From Magnetococcales bacterium (GTDB lineage Bacteria; Pseudomonadota; Magnetococcia; Magnetococcales; JADFYX01): a stretch of 41,218 bases of DNA. Shown piece after piece: positions 34,648 through 41,218 of the stretch; the first letter of the stretch is position 1, and every line of letters begins with the position of its first letter. The stretch is from NCBI GenBank assembly GCA_015232405.1, contig JADFZS010000042.1:1-41218 (forward strand). The letters run 5' to 3'. Below the pieces are notes generated by a model that searched no databases, had not been told where the DNA came from, and saw nothing but the letters and a program-made list of their open reading frames with translations. Both the position numbers and the translations under genes were made by a program.

Positions 34648-35805
34648 ATGCTTAATTTTGATTTTTACAATCCCACCAACATTATCTTTGGCAAAGGGCA
34701 AATTTCTGAGCTTGGTAGGTTGATAGAAAAAAATTCAAGAATATTGATAACCTATGGTGGTAAAAGTGCACAGAGCACGGGAACCTTACAAGAGGTTAAA
34801 GATGCTTTGAGTGGCTATGAGGTTCATCTGTTTGGCGGCATTGAACCCAACCCAAGGTTTGAAACTTTAATGAAGGCTGTTGCTCTGATAAAAAGTGAAA
34901 AGCTGGATTTTATACTGGCTGTTGGTGGTGGCTCCGTTATAGATGGAACAAAGTTTATAGCAGCTGCAGTATATTGTGAAGGTGACCCTTGGGATATGGT
35001 TTTGAGTTTTGGGCAAGGGATTACAAAGGCCATGCCATATGGTGCTGTTTTAACCCTGCCAGCAACGGGGTCTGAGATGAATAATGGTGGGGTAATTACC
35101 CGTGATTCTGATAAAACAAAACTACCTATGATGAATAGGTTACTCTACCCCCGTTTTTCTGTTCTTGATCCTACCAAAAGCTATACATTGCCGACAAAGC
35201 AGATAGCTAATGGTGTAGTTGATGCCTATGTTCATGTTATAGAACAGTATTTGACCTACCCGGTAAATGGGCATTTGCAAGACCGTTTTTCTGAATCTCT
35301 TTTACAAACATTGATAGAGATAGGCCCTCAAGTTATTGAGAACCCACAAGATTATGATCTGCAAGCCAATTTAATGTGGTGTGCCTCCTTGGCATTAAAT
35401 GGTCTTATTGGAGCTGGGGTTCCCCAAGATTGGGCAACCCATATGCTAGGTCATGAGATAACCGCACTATACAACCTGGACCATGCCGAGACCTTGGCTG
35501 TGGTTTTGCCATCTATGTTACAACAGAACAGAACAAGCAAAAGAGAAAAACTTCTGCAATATGCAAGACGAGTATGGAACATAGAGATAGCCGACGAAGA
35601 AAAAGCAATTGATGAAGCCATTGAAAAAACTCGCAGCTTTTTTATCTCATTGGGAGTAAAAACCAGGCTAAATGAATATCAGCTAGGCCCAGAGGTGATA
35701 GAGCCACTACTAGCCCAGCTTAAGGCTCACCGTATGACTCAACTTGGTGAACATAATGATGTGACACCAGAGGTTTGTAGGGAAGTTTTACAGTTGAGTT
35801 TGTAA
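34648..35805 (+). CDS. yqhD: YqhD-type NADPH-dependent iron-containing alcohol dehydrogenase
   Basis: A 385-residue member of the group III (iron-dependent) alcohol dehydrogenases. It aligns along its whole length with E. coli YqhD: YNPTNIIFGKGQI, ITYGGKSA, FGGIEPNPRFETLM, LAVGGGSVIDGTKFIAAA, LTLPATGSEMN, NGLIGAGVPQDWATHMLGHE. The metal ligands are Asp192, His196, His265 and His279. YqhD reduces short-chain and toxic aldehydes (for example from lipid peroxidation) with NADPH. The gene stands alone; GAGG lies about ten bases before ATG. In E. coli the regulator YqhC is adjacent; none is seen here. Confidence 0.95.
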   Translation: MLNFDFYNPTNIIFGKGQISELGRLIEKNSRILITYGGKSAQSTGTLQEVKDALSGYEVHLFGGIEPNPRFETLMKAVALIKSEKLDFILAVGGGSVIDGTKFIAAAVYCEGDPWDMVLSFGQGITKAMPYGAVLTLPATGSEMNNGGVITRDSDKTKLPMMNRLLYPRFSVLDPTKSYTLPTKQIANGVVDAYVHVIEQYLTYPVNGHLQDRFSESLLQTLIEIGPQVIENPQDYDLQANLMWCASLALNGLIGAGVPQDWATHMLGHEITALYNLDHAETLAVVLPSMLQQNRTSKREKLLQYARRVWNIEIADEEKAIDEAIEKTRSFFISLGVKTRLNEYQLGPEVIEPLLAQLKAHRMTQLGEHNDVTPEVCREVLQLSL

Positions 35806-36055
35806 CTAATATTAATTGTCAAAAATGTGCTGTAGCTATTATTTGCAATATACAATAAACAGAATATCTTAAGAGCCATTATTAACAGCTGGTCAACCCT
35901 CTTCATTGACTGGTTATTGCTTTTATAAAACAGTTCTATAAGAAAAATCTTATTGAAACATATTGCGCTGCATAATTAGCATGTTTTATTATTACCAAAA
36001 ACACTATTTTTTACTCATTTTTTTAGCCATTGTGGGGGACTAAAGAGGATCATTC
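35806..36055. other. Upstream region of the repeat-protein gene
   Basis: AT-rich DNA with a short perfect hairpin ATAAGA-AAAA-TCTTAT (35938-35953) that could be an operator or stabiliser. Nothing else recognised. Confidence 0.4.
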
Positions 36056-36157
36056 ATGTTATTTATTGGGGTGAGCTTGGGAAGGTCTGCCCTGGTTTGC
36101 CTGTTATCTTTAAAAAAGTGTAATACCTCAATTTTTTTAAGGGAGATGTCAAAATGA
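36056..36157 (+). CDS. Possible 33-residue leader peptide upstream of the repeat protein
   Basis: A short frame starting ATG 36056 with AGAGGA seven bases upstream and ending TGA 36155-36157, overlapping the ATG (36154) of the next gene in an ATGA arrangement. The peptide contains a hydrophobic stretch (SALVCLLSL). It could couple or control translation of the repeat-protein gene, but the repeat-protein gene also has its own AAGGGAG, so the ORF may be chance. Confidence 0.35.
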   Translation: MLFIGVSLGRSALVCLLSLKKCNTSIFLREMSK

Positions 36158-36615
36158 AAAAAACTATCTATGCAATGTCTTTTGCCACAGTAATAGGTGC
36201 TGTGACCATGCTTTCACCATCATTGGGTGATGCTTGGTGGGGTAACAACTACAACAACTATCCCTATGGTGGTTATTATCCCTATGGTGGCTACTATCCA
36301 TATAGTGGTGGTTATTATCCTTATGCCCGTAGCAATCAACAAACAACCACCACCAAAAAGGATGGCGAGAGCAGCGCTGAAGAAAAAAGCACAACATCTA
36401 GTGCACCTACAAACAATACAAACTACTACTACAATAGGGGCTACTATCCATACTATTATGGCAACAACTATCCATACTATTATGGCAACAACTATCCATA
36501 CTATGGCAACAACTATCCATACTATGGCAACAACTATCCATACTATGGCAACAACAGCCCATGGTACAACAACAACTACAATGACGGACCCGGTTTCATG
36601 CCTTGGAACTGGTAG
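36154..36615 (+). CDS. Secreted Tyr/Asn/Pro/Gly-rich repeat protein, sulfur-globule-protein-like
   Basis: 153 residues. A signal peptide (about 1-27, MKKTIYAMSFATVIGAV..GDA) is followed by a low-complexity mature part made of NNYPYGGYYPYGGYYPY and, at the C-terminus, tandem NNYPYYG units, interrupted by a Ser/Thr/Lys/Glu spacer (about 66-88). The envelope proteins of sulfur globules in purple sulfur bacteria are small, exported and rich in Gly, Tyr, Asn and Pro in similar repeats, so that is my best guess; other aromatic-rich structural or adhesive proteins are possible. AAGGGAGA precedes the start. A Nudix gene follows 10 bases later. Confidence 0.75.
   Translation: MKKTIYAMSFATVIGAVTMLSPSLGDAWWGNNYNNYPYGGYYPYGGYYPYSGGYYPYARSNQQTTTTKKDGESSAEEKSTTSSAPTNNTNYYYNRGYYPYYYGNNYPYYYGNNYPYYGNNYPYYGNNYPYYGNNSPWYNNNYNDGPGFMPWNW
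36457..36555 (+). repeat. 21-bp in-frame tandem repeats encoding NNYPYYG
   Basis: One 24-base unit (36457-36480) and three identical 21-base units (36481-36543) of TATGGCAACAACTATCCATAC, then a partial unit. The near-perfect DNA identity implies recent expansion or slippage; all units keep the frame. Confidence 0.95.
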
Positions 36616-36625
36616 AGGCTAATTG

Positions 36626-37276
36626 ATGAGAGAATATCTTCATGCAACCAACTCTCAGGGAAGATTTGTCAAGACTGAGGAGCGGTCAAAACTTTTTAAA
36701 GAGATAAGAAACCACTCTCGTAAGCATGGAGATGCCAACCTTGCTGTACCGGTCATCCACGTTCTGTTAACAACAAGCGGTGGAAAAGTAAGGCTGGTAC
36801 AGCGAGGTGACAAACCAGAAAACCCTTATATGTGGGATAAAGCGGTTGGTGGTCATGTTGTAACCGAAAAAAAATCTCTACCCCGTTCTGCCTTTGATGA
36901 AAATGCCAGAAAAGAGATGGCAGAAGAGATTGGCGTTAAAAATGTGATGATTGCTGACGACGACATGCACTACCACAAAATGTTGCGATCAGCTAAATTT
37001 AAACCGAAAAAACAGGCATTAATCCGCATGATTGCCCATGACTATTGGCAGGGAACCATAGCTAAAGTCAAGGATGGAGAACCATGGCTGAAAAGATCAA
37101 ATGTTGTGGTTTATGCTGGGGTATTTGATGGCCCTTTCAAGTTTGTTGATGGGGAGGCAATAAATCAAAGAGCTATCAGTCGCCATAAACTTCTGGCAGA
37201 CATTCAGGAAAACCCCTGGCGCTATGCTGATGGTGCGAGAGTTTTTATGCAGCGTTATTACTTTTTCTTGAAATAG
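36626..37276 (+). CDS. Nudix hydrolase
   Basis: 216 residues from ATG 36626 (GAGG at 36614-36617; a TTG directly before is unlikely). The Nudix region is WDKAVGGHVVTEKKSLPRSAFDENARKEMAEEIGV; the box is recognisable but divergent, with KEMAEEIGV in place of REUxEExGU. The layout, with WDKAVGGHV and a long C-terminal extension, recalls the isopentenyl-isomerase-like Nudix branch that acts on nucleotide or other diphosphates. Substrate unknown. The start is 10 bases after the stop of the repeat protein, so they are probably co-transcribed; a functional link is not obvious. Confidence 0.85.
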   Translation: MREYLHATNSQGRFVKTEERSKLFKEIRNHSRKHGDANLAVPVIHVLLTTSGGKVRLVQRGDKPENPYMWDKAVGGHVVTEKKSLPRSAFDENARKEMAEEIGVKNVMIADDDMHYHKMLRSAKFKPKKQALIRMIAHDYWQGTIAKVKDGEPWLKRSNVVVYAGVFDGPFKFVDGEAINQRAISRHKLLADIQENPWRYADGARVFMQRYYFFLK

Positions 37277-37380
37277 CTGTAAATTTTATTTTTTTTCAAT
37301 ATTTACCAAATGCACTCAAAAAAAGGTTGGATCTTCTGGCTTAAAAGCTTGCGAATTGTTGCTAACCTTATTAGTGACAA
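37277..37380 (-). terminator. Possible terminator for the MFS gene
   Basis: Inverted repeat AAGGTT (37323-37328) and AACCTT (37364-37369), enclosing a small GCTT-AA-AAGC hairpin. On the minus strand the outer arm is followed by a run of T. The stem is short, so confidence is low. Confidence 0.35.
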
Positions 37381-38721
37381 TCATGACTGTTGAGCAGATT
37401 TTACCATTAATAGATCATCTTTATTGAGAAAATAAATAATCAATATGGTGAAAAGTGAAAGTGGTATTGCTAGCCAGTGGAGACTGTCCCACCCTAGTTT
37501 ATATAACAGCCCACCTGATAGAGCAGAGCTTATGGCAACGCAACTCATAACAAAAAGATCATTAAAAGCCTGCACCTTGGCTTTTTCTGCTGGTCTATAG
37601 CTCTCAGTAAGCAGAGTAGAGCCGCCCACAAAGGCAAAATTCCAACCCAAGCCCAACATAAATAGTGCTATAAAAAATATCTCTACCATCAATCCATTAA
37701 GGGCAATAACCGAACTACATGCAAGCAATAGCAAACCGCAATAAATTACTCTGACAGTGCCAAATTTTTTAATGATATTACCGGTAAAAAAAGAAGGAAC
37801 AAACATGGCTATCAAATGCCATTGAATTACCATTGCTGAATCTGACAAACCAAAGCCACAACCATTCATTGCCAAGGGTGTAGCTGTCATAATCAAGCTC
37901 ATAATACCGTATGCCATGACACTAGCCAGCAAAGCAATTATAAATATTGGTTGGGCTATAATGGTTAACATGGGACGGGTATAACCGTACACCTCCTCCT
38001 GGGTAGGTTTGGGAATTTTTAGAAAAATCAGCATGAAAAAGGACAAAACAGCCATTAAAGCTTGTGTTAGATATGCTCCCAAAAAAGCGACTGTGAAGAG
38101 GTCTGTAGTCCAGTGGGCCAGTTTAGGACCGATTAGGGCAGCTATTATGCCACCTGTTAAAACCAGAGATATTGCCTGGGGCTTTAAAGATGGCACTACG
38201 GAATCTGCCGCAGCAAAGCGGAAAAACTGAGAAAAACCTCCGCTTAATCCAGAGATGAATGTACCTGCTAACAGCAGTATAAAACTACTGCTCCAGATAG
38301 CATAACTCGCTAATAAGGCTCCAAAAAGAGAGAGTGTTGCCCCTATCTGAAAACCAATTTTTCGTCCAGTCCATTTCATCACAAAAGATGCTGGTACTGT
38401 CATTAGAAGTGCTCCCAGCCATGTAGCAGTTACTGGGAGGGTTGCCAATGATTTATCCTCTGCTAGAACAACACCTACCAACCCACTAATCAGGATCATA
38501 ATGGATTTGTCGGAAGTGGATAGTCCTTGGCAAACAGCTAAGATAAAGATATTTTTTTTGTCTTGTGGCTGGAATTTGATATGCAAAAAACTTATCCTTA
38601 GATCTAAAACAATACCTAACCTGATGGTATTAAAAATTTGGTCAAAAAATTTCTGATACTTGACACAGTAGCAAATCACAATATTACTAAACTTACAAAG
38701 ATATATAAATACTATCCCCAA
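37381..38721 (-). CDS. Major facilitator superfamily transporter
   Basis: A 12-helix MFS protein. Typical features: the loop 2-3 motif FVMKWTGRKIGFQIGA, repeated Gly-rich helices (TFISGLSGGFSQFFRF, LFMLGLGWNFAFVGGSTLL) and a central cytoplasmic loop (IPKPTQEEVYGY). The frame opens at 38721 (446 residues), but the first 45 residues are not helical TM sequence; a TTG at 38586 with AAGGATAAG upstream would give 401 residues beginning just before TM1 and matches usual MFS length. The substrate is not readable. It is divergent from the hemerythrin gene at 38807. Confidence 0.88.
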   Translation of the reverse strand: MGIVFIYLCKFSNIVICYCVKYQKFFDQIFNTIRLGIVLDLRISFLHIKFQPQDKKNIFILAVCQGLSTSDKSIMILISGLVGVVLAEDKSLATLPVTATWLGALLMTVPASFVMKWTGRKIGFQIGATLSLFGALLASYAIWSSSFILLLAGTFISGLSGGFSQFFRFAAADSVVPSLKPQAISLVLTGGIIAALIGPKLAHWTTDLFTVAFLGAYLTQALMAVLSFFMLIFLKIPKPTQEEVYGYTRPMLTIIAQPIFIIALLASVMAYGIMSLIMTATPLAMNGCGFGLSDSAMVIQWHLIAMFVPSFFTGNIIKKFGTVRVIYCGLLLLACSSVIALNGLMVEIFFIALFMLGLGWNFAFVGGSTLLTESYRPAEKAKVQAFNDLFVMSCVAISSALSGGLLYKLGWDSLHWLAIPLSLFTILIIYFLNKDDLLMVKSAQQS

Positions 38722-38806
38722 AAAACAAAATTTGGTAAATTTAACTTCTGGTCATAAGTTGTCTCAAGGTTGAAGATAGTTTGTAAAGTTTGAAAAGGAG
38801 GAAAAG

Positions 38807-39238
38807 ATGGAACGGGATGATTTGGCAAAAGAGGCAGAATCTTTACTTTGTGATGTGGGCTATGAACAGTTCAACAGAGATCATAAAGAGCTTGTTTATC
38901 ATATGCTTATTCTCAAAGAGCTTTTGGAAAACATCTCAAAACGGGAGGAGACCAAAGAGGATTGGGCTAAAATCAAGGAGATCATGAACTTACAGATTGA
39001 GAAGTCCAAAACACATTTTGCTACCGAAGAAGAGATGATGAAAAAGGCTGGTTATGCTGAACTACAATCTCATATTAGAGAGCATGAGATGATTGTAACC
39101 GACCTTTTAGACATTAAAAAATGTATAGACAATGAAGAAGATATTAAATATGCCAAAGATCTCCAATCACTTTTTTTGAGTTGGATTTTTCAACACTCCA
39201 GCAATGTAGACATGGATTATAGAGGTAAATTGGGTTAG
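38807..39238 (+). CDS. Hemerythrin-domain protein
   Basis: 143 residues with all seven di-iron ligands: His26 (FNRDHKEL), His70 and Glu74 (THFATEEEMM), His89 and His93 (SHIREHEM), His130 and Asp135 (FQHSSNVDMDY). It has a longer loop between helices A and B than the protein at 26515 and low similarity to it, so the two are not recent duplicates. AAAAGGAGG before ATG 38807 is a strong ribosome site, consistent with abundant expression. Role in O2 binding or sensing is inferred from the family. Confidence 0.93.
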   Translation: MERDDLAKEAESLLCDVGYEQFNRDHKELVYHMLILKELLENISKREETKEDWAKIKEIMNLQIEKSKTHFATEEEMMKKAGYAELQSHIREHEMIVTDLLDIKKCIDNEEDIKYAKDLQSLFLSWIFQHSSNVDMDYRGKLG

Positions 39239-39274
39239 TACAGTTTTTTTACGATTGTGTGATGAATATAATAT

Positions 39275-40753
39275 CTACAATTTTCTAACTGCAAATATTC
39301 TAAATATTCTAAACAGGAAGCTTTTTATAAAAACTGGGCTAGTTAGATTTTTCAAGAATGGAATTAAAATCTTTGGTCTGAGATAAAACCTCAACGTTGC
39401 AGATTTTATTAGGTGTCGCAACTCTTTTTCTGAAATTTCTTTTGGGTGGTAGGGTAACTTACCACCATAATATGAAGTATATCTTTCCCACTCAATTGTA
39501 TCATAGCTGATCTCACCAGTTGCTATTAACCTATTAAAATCTTCAGTTCCAGGAAGTGGAATATAGTTACCAAAAAACACTCTGCTTAAATTTGATTTTA
39601 AAACAAAATCAACTGTTATTTTTATATCTTCAACAGTATCACCGGAAAAACCCAGAATTATCCCCCCTTGGGCGAGAATACCATATTTTTGTAAAAGCTC
39701 TACTTTTTGATTGATTTGCTCAGTGGTCCAACTTTTTTTCATTGCTTTTAAAGTACGAGGTGACACTGATTCAATTCCAAACCCGGCAACATAAACCCCC
39801 ATCTCACTCATCGCAGCAACAATCTCTTCATCTATTCGATCAAGGCGAATACCATTTGGTAAAGAGAAATGACAGCTAATATTTCTAACTTTCAGCTCTT
39901 TTGAAAAATCAAGAACATGGTCACGGTAGTAGGTGAAATTTTCATCCTCAATTAAAAACTCTTCAAAGCCATATTTATCAATAAGGTTTTGAATTTCATC
40001 AACTATATCATTAACTTTTCTTAATCTAACGCTTTTTCCTGTAACAAGATGCCCAGCACAAAAAGTGCATGGATATGGGCAACCCCGTGATGTCATAATA
40101 GGTACTACTTTTGTGCTTTTGTGGAATGTACCATGTTGAATGGCAGGATAGCGGTGTGGTTGTAAAAGATCCCAAGCAGGCTCTTTAAACTCATGAATAT
40201 CAGTTGCCTCTTTTTTTTCGTTTATTACTACATCCTGTTGGTCACGCCAGGCAAAATTAGGAATATCAGCCAAAGATTCCCTTTCAGCACTATCCTCAAC
40301 CAAAAGGGTGACCAATTTTGCCAAAGCAACTTCACCCTCTCCAATAACTATATAATCCAGCTCTTTATTATCATTAAAAGTCTCAGCAGGTATTGCTGTA
40401 GGATGGGGACCACCAAGAATAATTTTTGTATCAGGTACTAAGGAACGTATTTTAGGAATAAGCTGCCGAACATGGTTGTACTCTGATGAAAAAACCTGAA
40501 ACCCGACCAATATTGGAGATAGGTTGGATATTTTTTTCAATAATGTTACATCATTTAACTTATCAAGCTTGGCATCAATAAAAACGCCATTTACGTTATC
40601 AATTTTTTTTAAAGATTCTAATAGATACCCTATACCTAAAGGGGGAGTAGTAATATTGAAAGTATTTGGCAAACGAATTATAACAACGTTGTTCACTGCT
40701 TCATATTCTCCAGACATCGCAATCAAGACATTCAGCCCTTGAGCTATCACCAT
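39275..40753 (-). CDS. B12-binding-domain radical SAM enzyme
   Basis: 492 residues. The N-terminal part (about 25-165) has a cobalamin-binding Rossmann-like fold (LGGPHPTAIPAETF, VIGEGE). The radical SAM core carries the C-x3-C-x2-C cluster motif (Cys225, Cys229, Cys232 in SRGCPYPCTFCAG), followed by EDENFTYYRDH and GFGIESVSPRTLKAMKKS. The C-terminus is basic and hydrophobic. This BchE-like group includes methylases and cyclases for lipids, pigments and natural products; the specific reaction is unknown. It has no obvious pathway partner nearby and no clear Shine-Dalgarno; an internal Met at 40717 is an alternative start. Confidence 0.9.
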   Translation of the reverse strand: MVIAQGLNVLIAMSGEYEAVNNVVIIRLPNTFNITTPPLGIGYLLESLKKIDNVNGVFIDAKLDKLNDVTLLKKISNLSPILVGFQVFSSEYNHVRQLIPKIRSLVPDTKIILGGPHPTAIPAETFNDNKELDYIVIGEGEVALAKLVTLLVEDSAERESLADIPNFAWRDQQDVVINEKKEATDIHEFKEPAWDLLQPHRYPAIQHGTFHKSTKVVPIMTSRGCPYPCTFCAGHLVTGKSVRLRKVNDIVDEIQNLIDKYGFEEFLIEDENFTYYRDHVLDFSKELKVRNISCHFSLPNGIRLDRIDEEIVAAMSEMGVYVAGFGIESVSPRTLKAMKKSWTTEQINQKVELLQKYGILAQGGIILGFSGDTVEDIKITVDFVLKSNLSRVFFGNYIPLPGTEDFNRLIATGEISYDTIEWERYTSYYGGKLPYHPKEISEKELRHLIKSATLRFYLRPKILIPFLKNLTSPVFIKSFLFRIFRIFAVRKL

Positions 40754-40895
40754 AAATTGAACTTTTACATACCTTCAACCAGCAAAACCATAGCTTAAAT
40801 TGCAACTAATCTCTCATGAAATTTAATCAACAACAACCGTTATTCATATTTGGCTTACACCAACGTTCACATATGGTTAGCATGATATGCAGCTT

Positions 40896-41218
40896 TTATT
40901 TAATTGGTTTGTTTAGAATTTTAAGAGCTTTTACAATATCCCTTTTATCCATGGTTCTTTTAAGCCTTTCAAGATGAGTGGCAACAATTTTGTTTCCCGA
41001 TTGTTGTGCCTTGGAATACCAAACATAGGCTTTTACATTATCTCTTTTTACACCAACACCTTTTGCATACATCAAGCCTAGTTGATATTGCGCAGGATGG
41101 TAGCCAAGTTTTGCTGCTTTTTTATATCTTTTGGCAGCAGCTCTGTAATCGAGGGGGCCTCCTTTGCCGGAAGCGTGCATCAAACCCATTTTATAATAGG
41201 CGGGGGGATATTTTTTTT
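40896..41218 (-). CDS. Sel1-repeat protein, 5' truncated by window edge
   Basis: The minus-strand frame is open to the window end, so the N-terminus is missing. The visible 107 residues contain a partial Sel1 unit (YYKMGLMHASGKGGPLDYRAAAKRYKKAAKLG), a complete one (AQYQLGLMYAKGVGVKRDNVKAYVWYSKAQQSG) and a C-terminal tail. Sel1-like repeats are alpha-helical protein-protein interaction modules, often exported. The function is unknown. Confidence 0.9.
   Translation of the reverse strand, partial: KKYPPAYYKMGLMHASGKGGPLDYRAAAKRYKKAAKLGYHPAQYQLGLMYAKGVGVKRDNVKAYVWYSKAQQSGNKIVATHLERLKRTMDKRDIVKALKILNKPIK

Noticed and set aside
36457-36555. Regular short repeats that could suggest CRISPR
   Set aside because: Units are directly contiguous with no spacers and encode in-frame peptide repeats.
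36227-36622. 131-codon open frame overlapping the repeat protein, rich in Thr, Met and Ile
   Set aside because: It is the +1 frame of the tandem repeat; its composition is an artefact and the other frame has a signal peptide and ribosome site.

Overview
The window looks like a chromosomal segment of an AT-rich, Gram-negative, probably aquatic and microaerophilic member of the Pseudomonadota. Evidence: a TonB-dependent outer-membrane receptor, lipobox and signal-peptide proteins, numerous hybrid histidine kinases, two bacteriohemerythrins, a FliG-type flagellar domain, and a Tyr/Asn/Pro/Gly-rich secreted repeat protein reminiscent of sulfur globule proteins. Magnetotactic cocci or other sulfur-oxidising lineages would fit, but that is inference. 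I see no rRNA, tRNA, CRISPR array, transposase or phage gene. Several genes appear to use TTG or GTG starts with good Shine-Dalgarno sequences.

Region 1 (1-20562) is a 20-kb signal-transduction island. It begins inside a hybrid kinase (1-1962), followed by a TonB receptor, a YfiR-family periplasmic protein, a kinase with a CHASE8-like sensor domain (4926-6845) and a REC-kinase (6918-8132). A convergent minus-strand operon (16175 down to 8243) holds a PstS-like binding protein, a GAF kinase, a REC-kinase, a CHASE/PAS kinase and a CheY-like regulator. Divergent from it is a 1312-residue hybrid kinase with PAS, GAF, two REC domains and HPt, a paralogue of the first gene. In all there are seven kinases and one stand-alone receiver in 20 kb, with three likely periplasmic or outer-membrane inputs.

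Region 2 (20594-26901) is metabolic and housekeeping. A translationally coupled acetolactate-synthase-like enzyme and aldehyde dehydrogenase end at a strong intrinsic terminator. Facing them on the minus strand are a Met-rich-tail membrane protein, a TrpB2-type tryptophan synthase beta chain, an M48 lipoprotein protease and a bacteriohemerythrin.

Region 3 (27199-31907) has a plus-strand trio: a zinc-ribbon membrane protein, a zinc-ribbon membrane zincin and a VanZ-like protein. It converges on a TPR/O-GlcNAc-transferase-like glycosyltransferase.

Region 4 (32000-34300) is sparse and holds small genes: a 63-residue peptide with a strong ribosome site and a structured leader, a 67-residue zinc ribbon, a 54-residue membrane peptide, a stand-alone FliG C-terminal domain and a STAS protein, with hairpins between them.

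Region 5 (34648-41218) has a YqhD-type alcohol dehydrogenase, the repeat-rich secreted protein with a possible leader ORF and a coupled Nudix hydrolase, an MFS transporter, a second hemerythrin, a B12-binding radical SAM enzyme and a truncated Sel1-repeat protein. The most unusual items are the dense sensory island with its YfiR/CHASE8 kinase pairing, the stand-alone FliG C-terminal domain, and the small-gene region around 32-33.3 kb.
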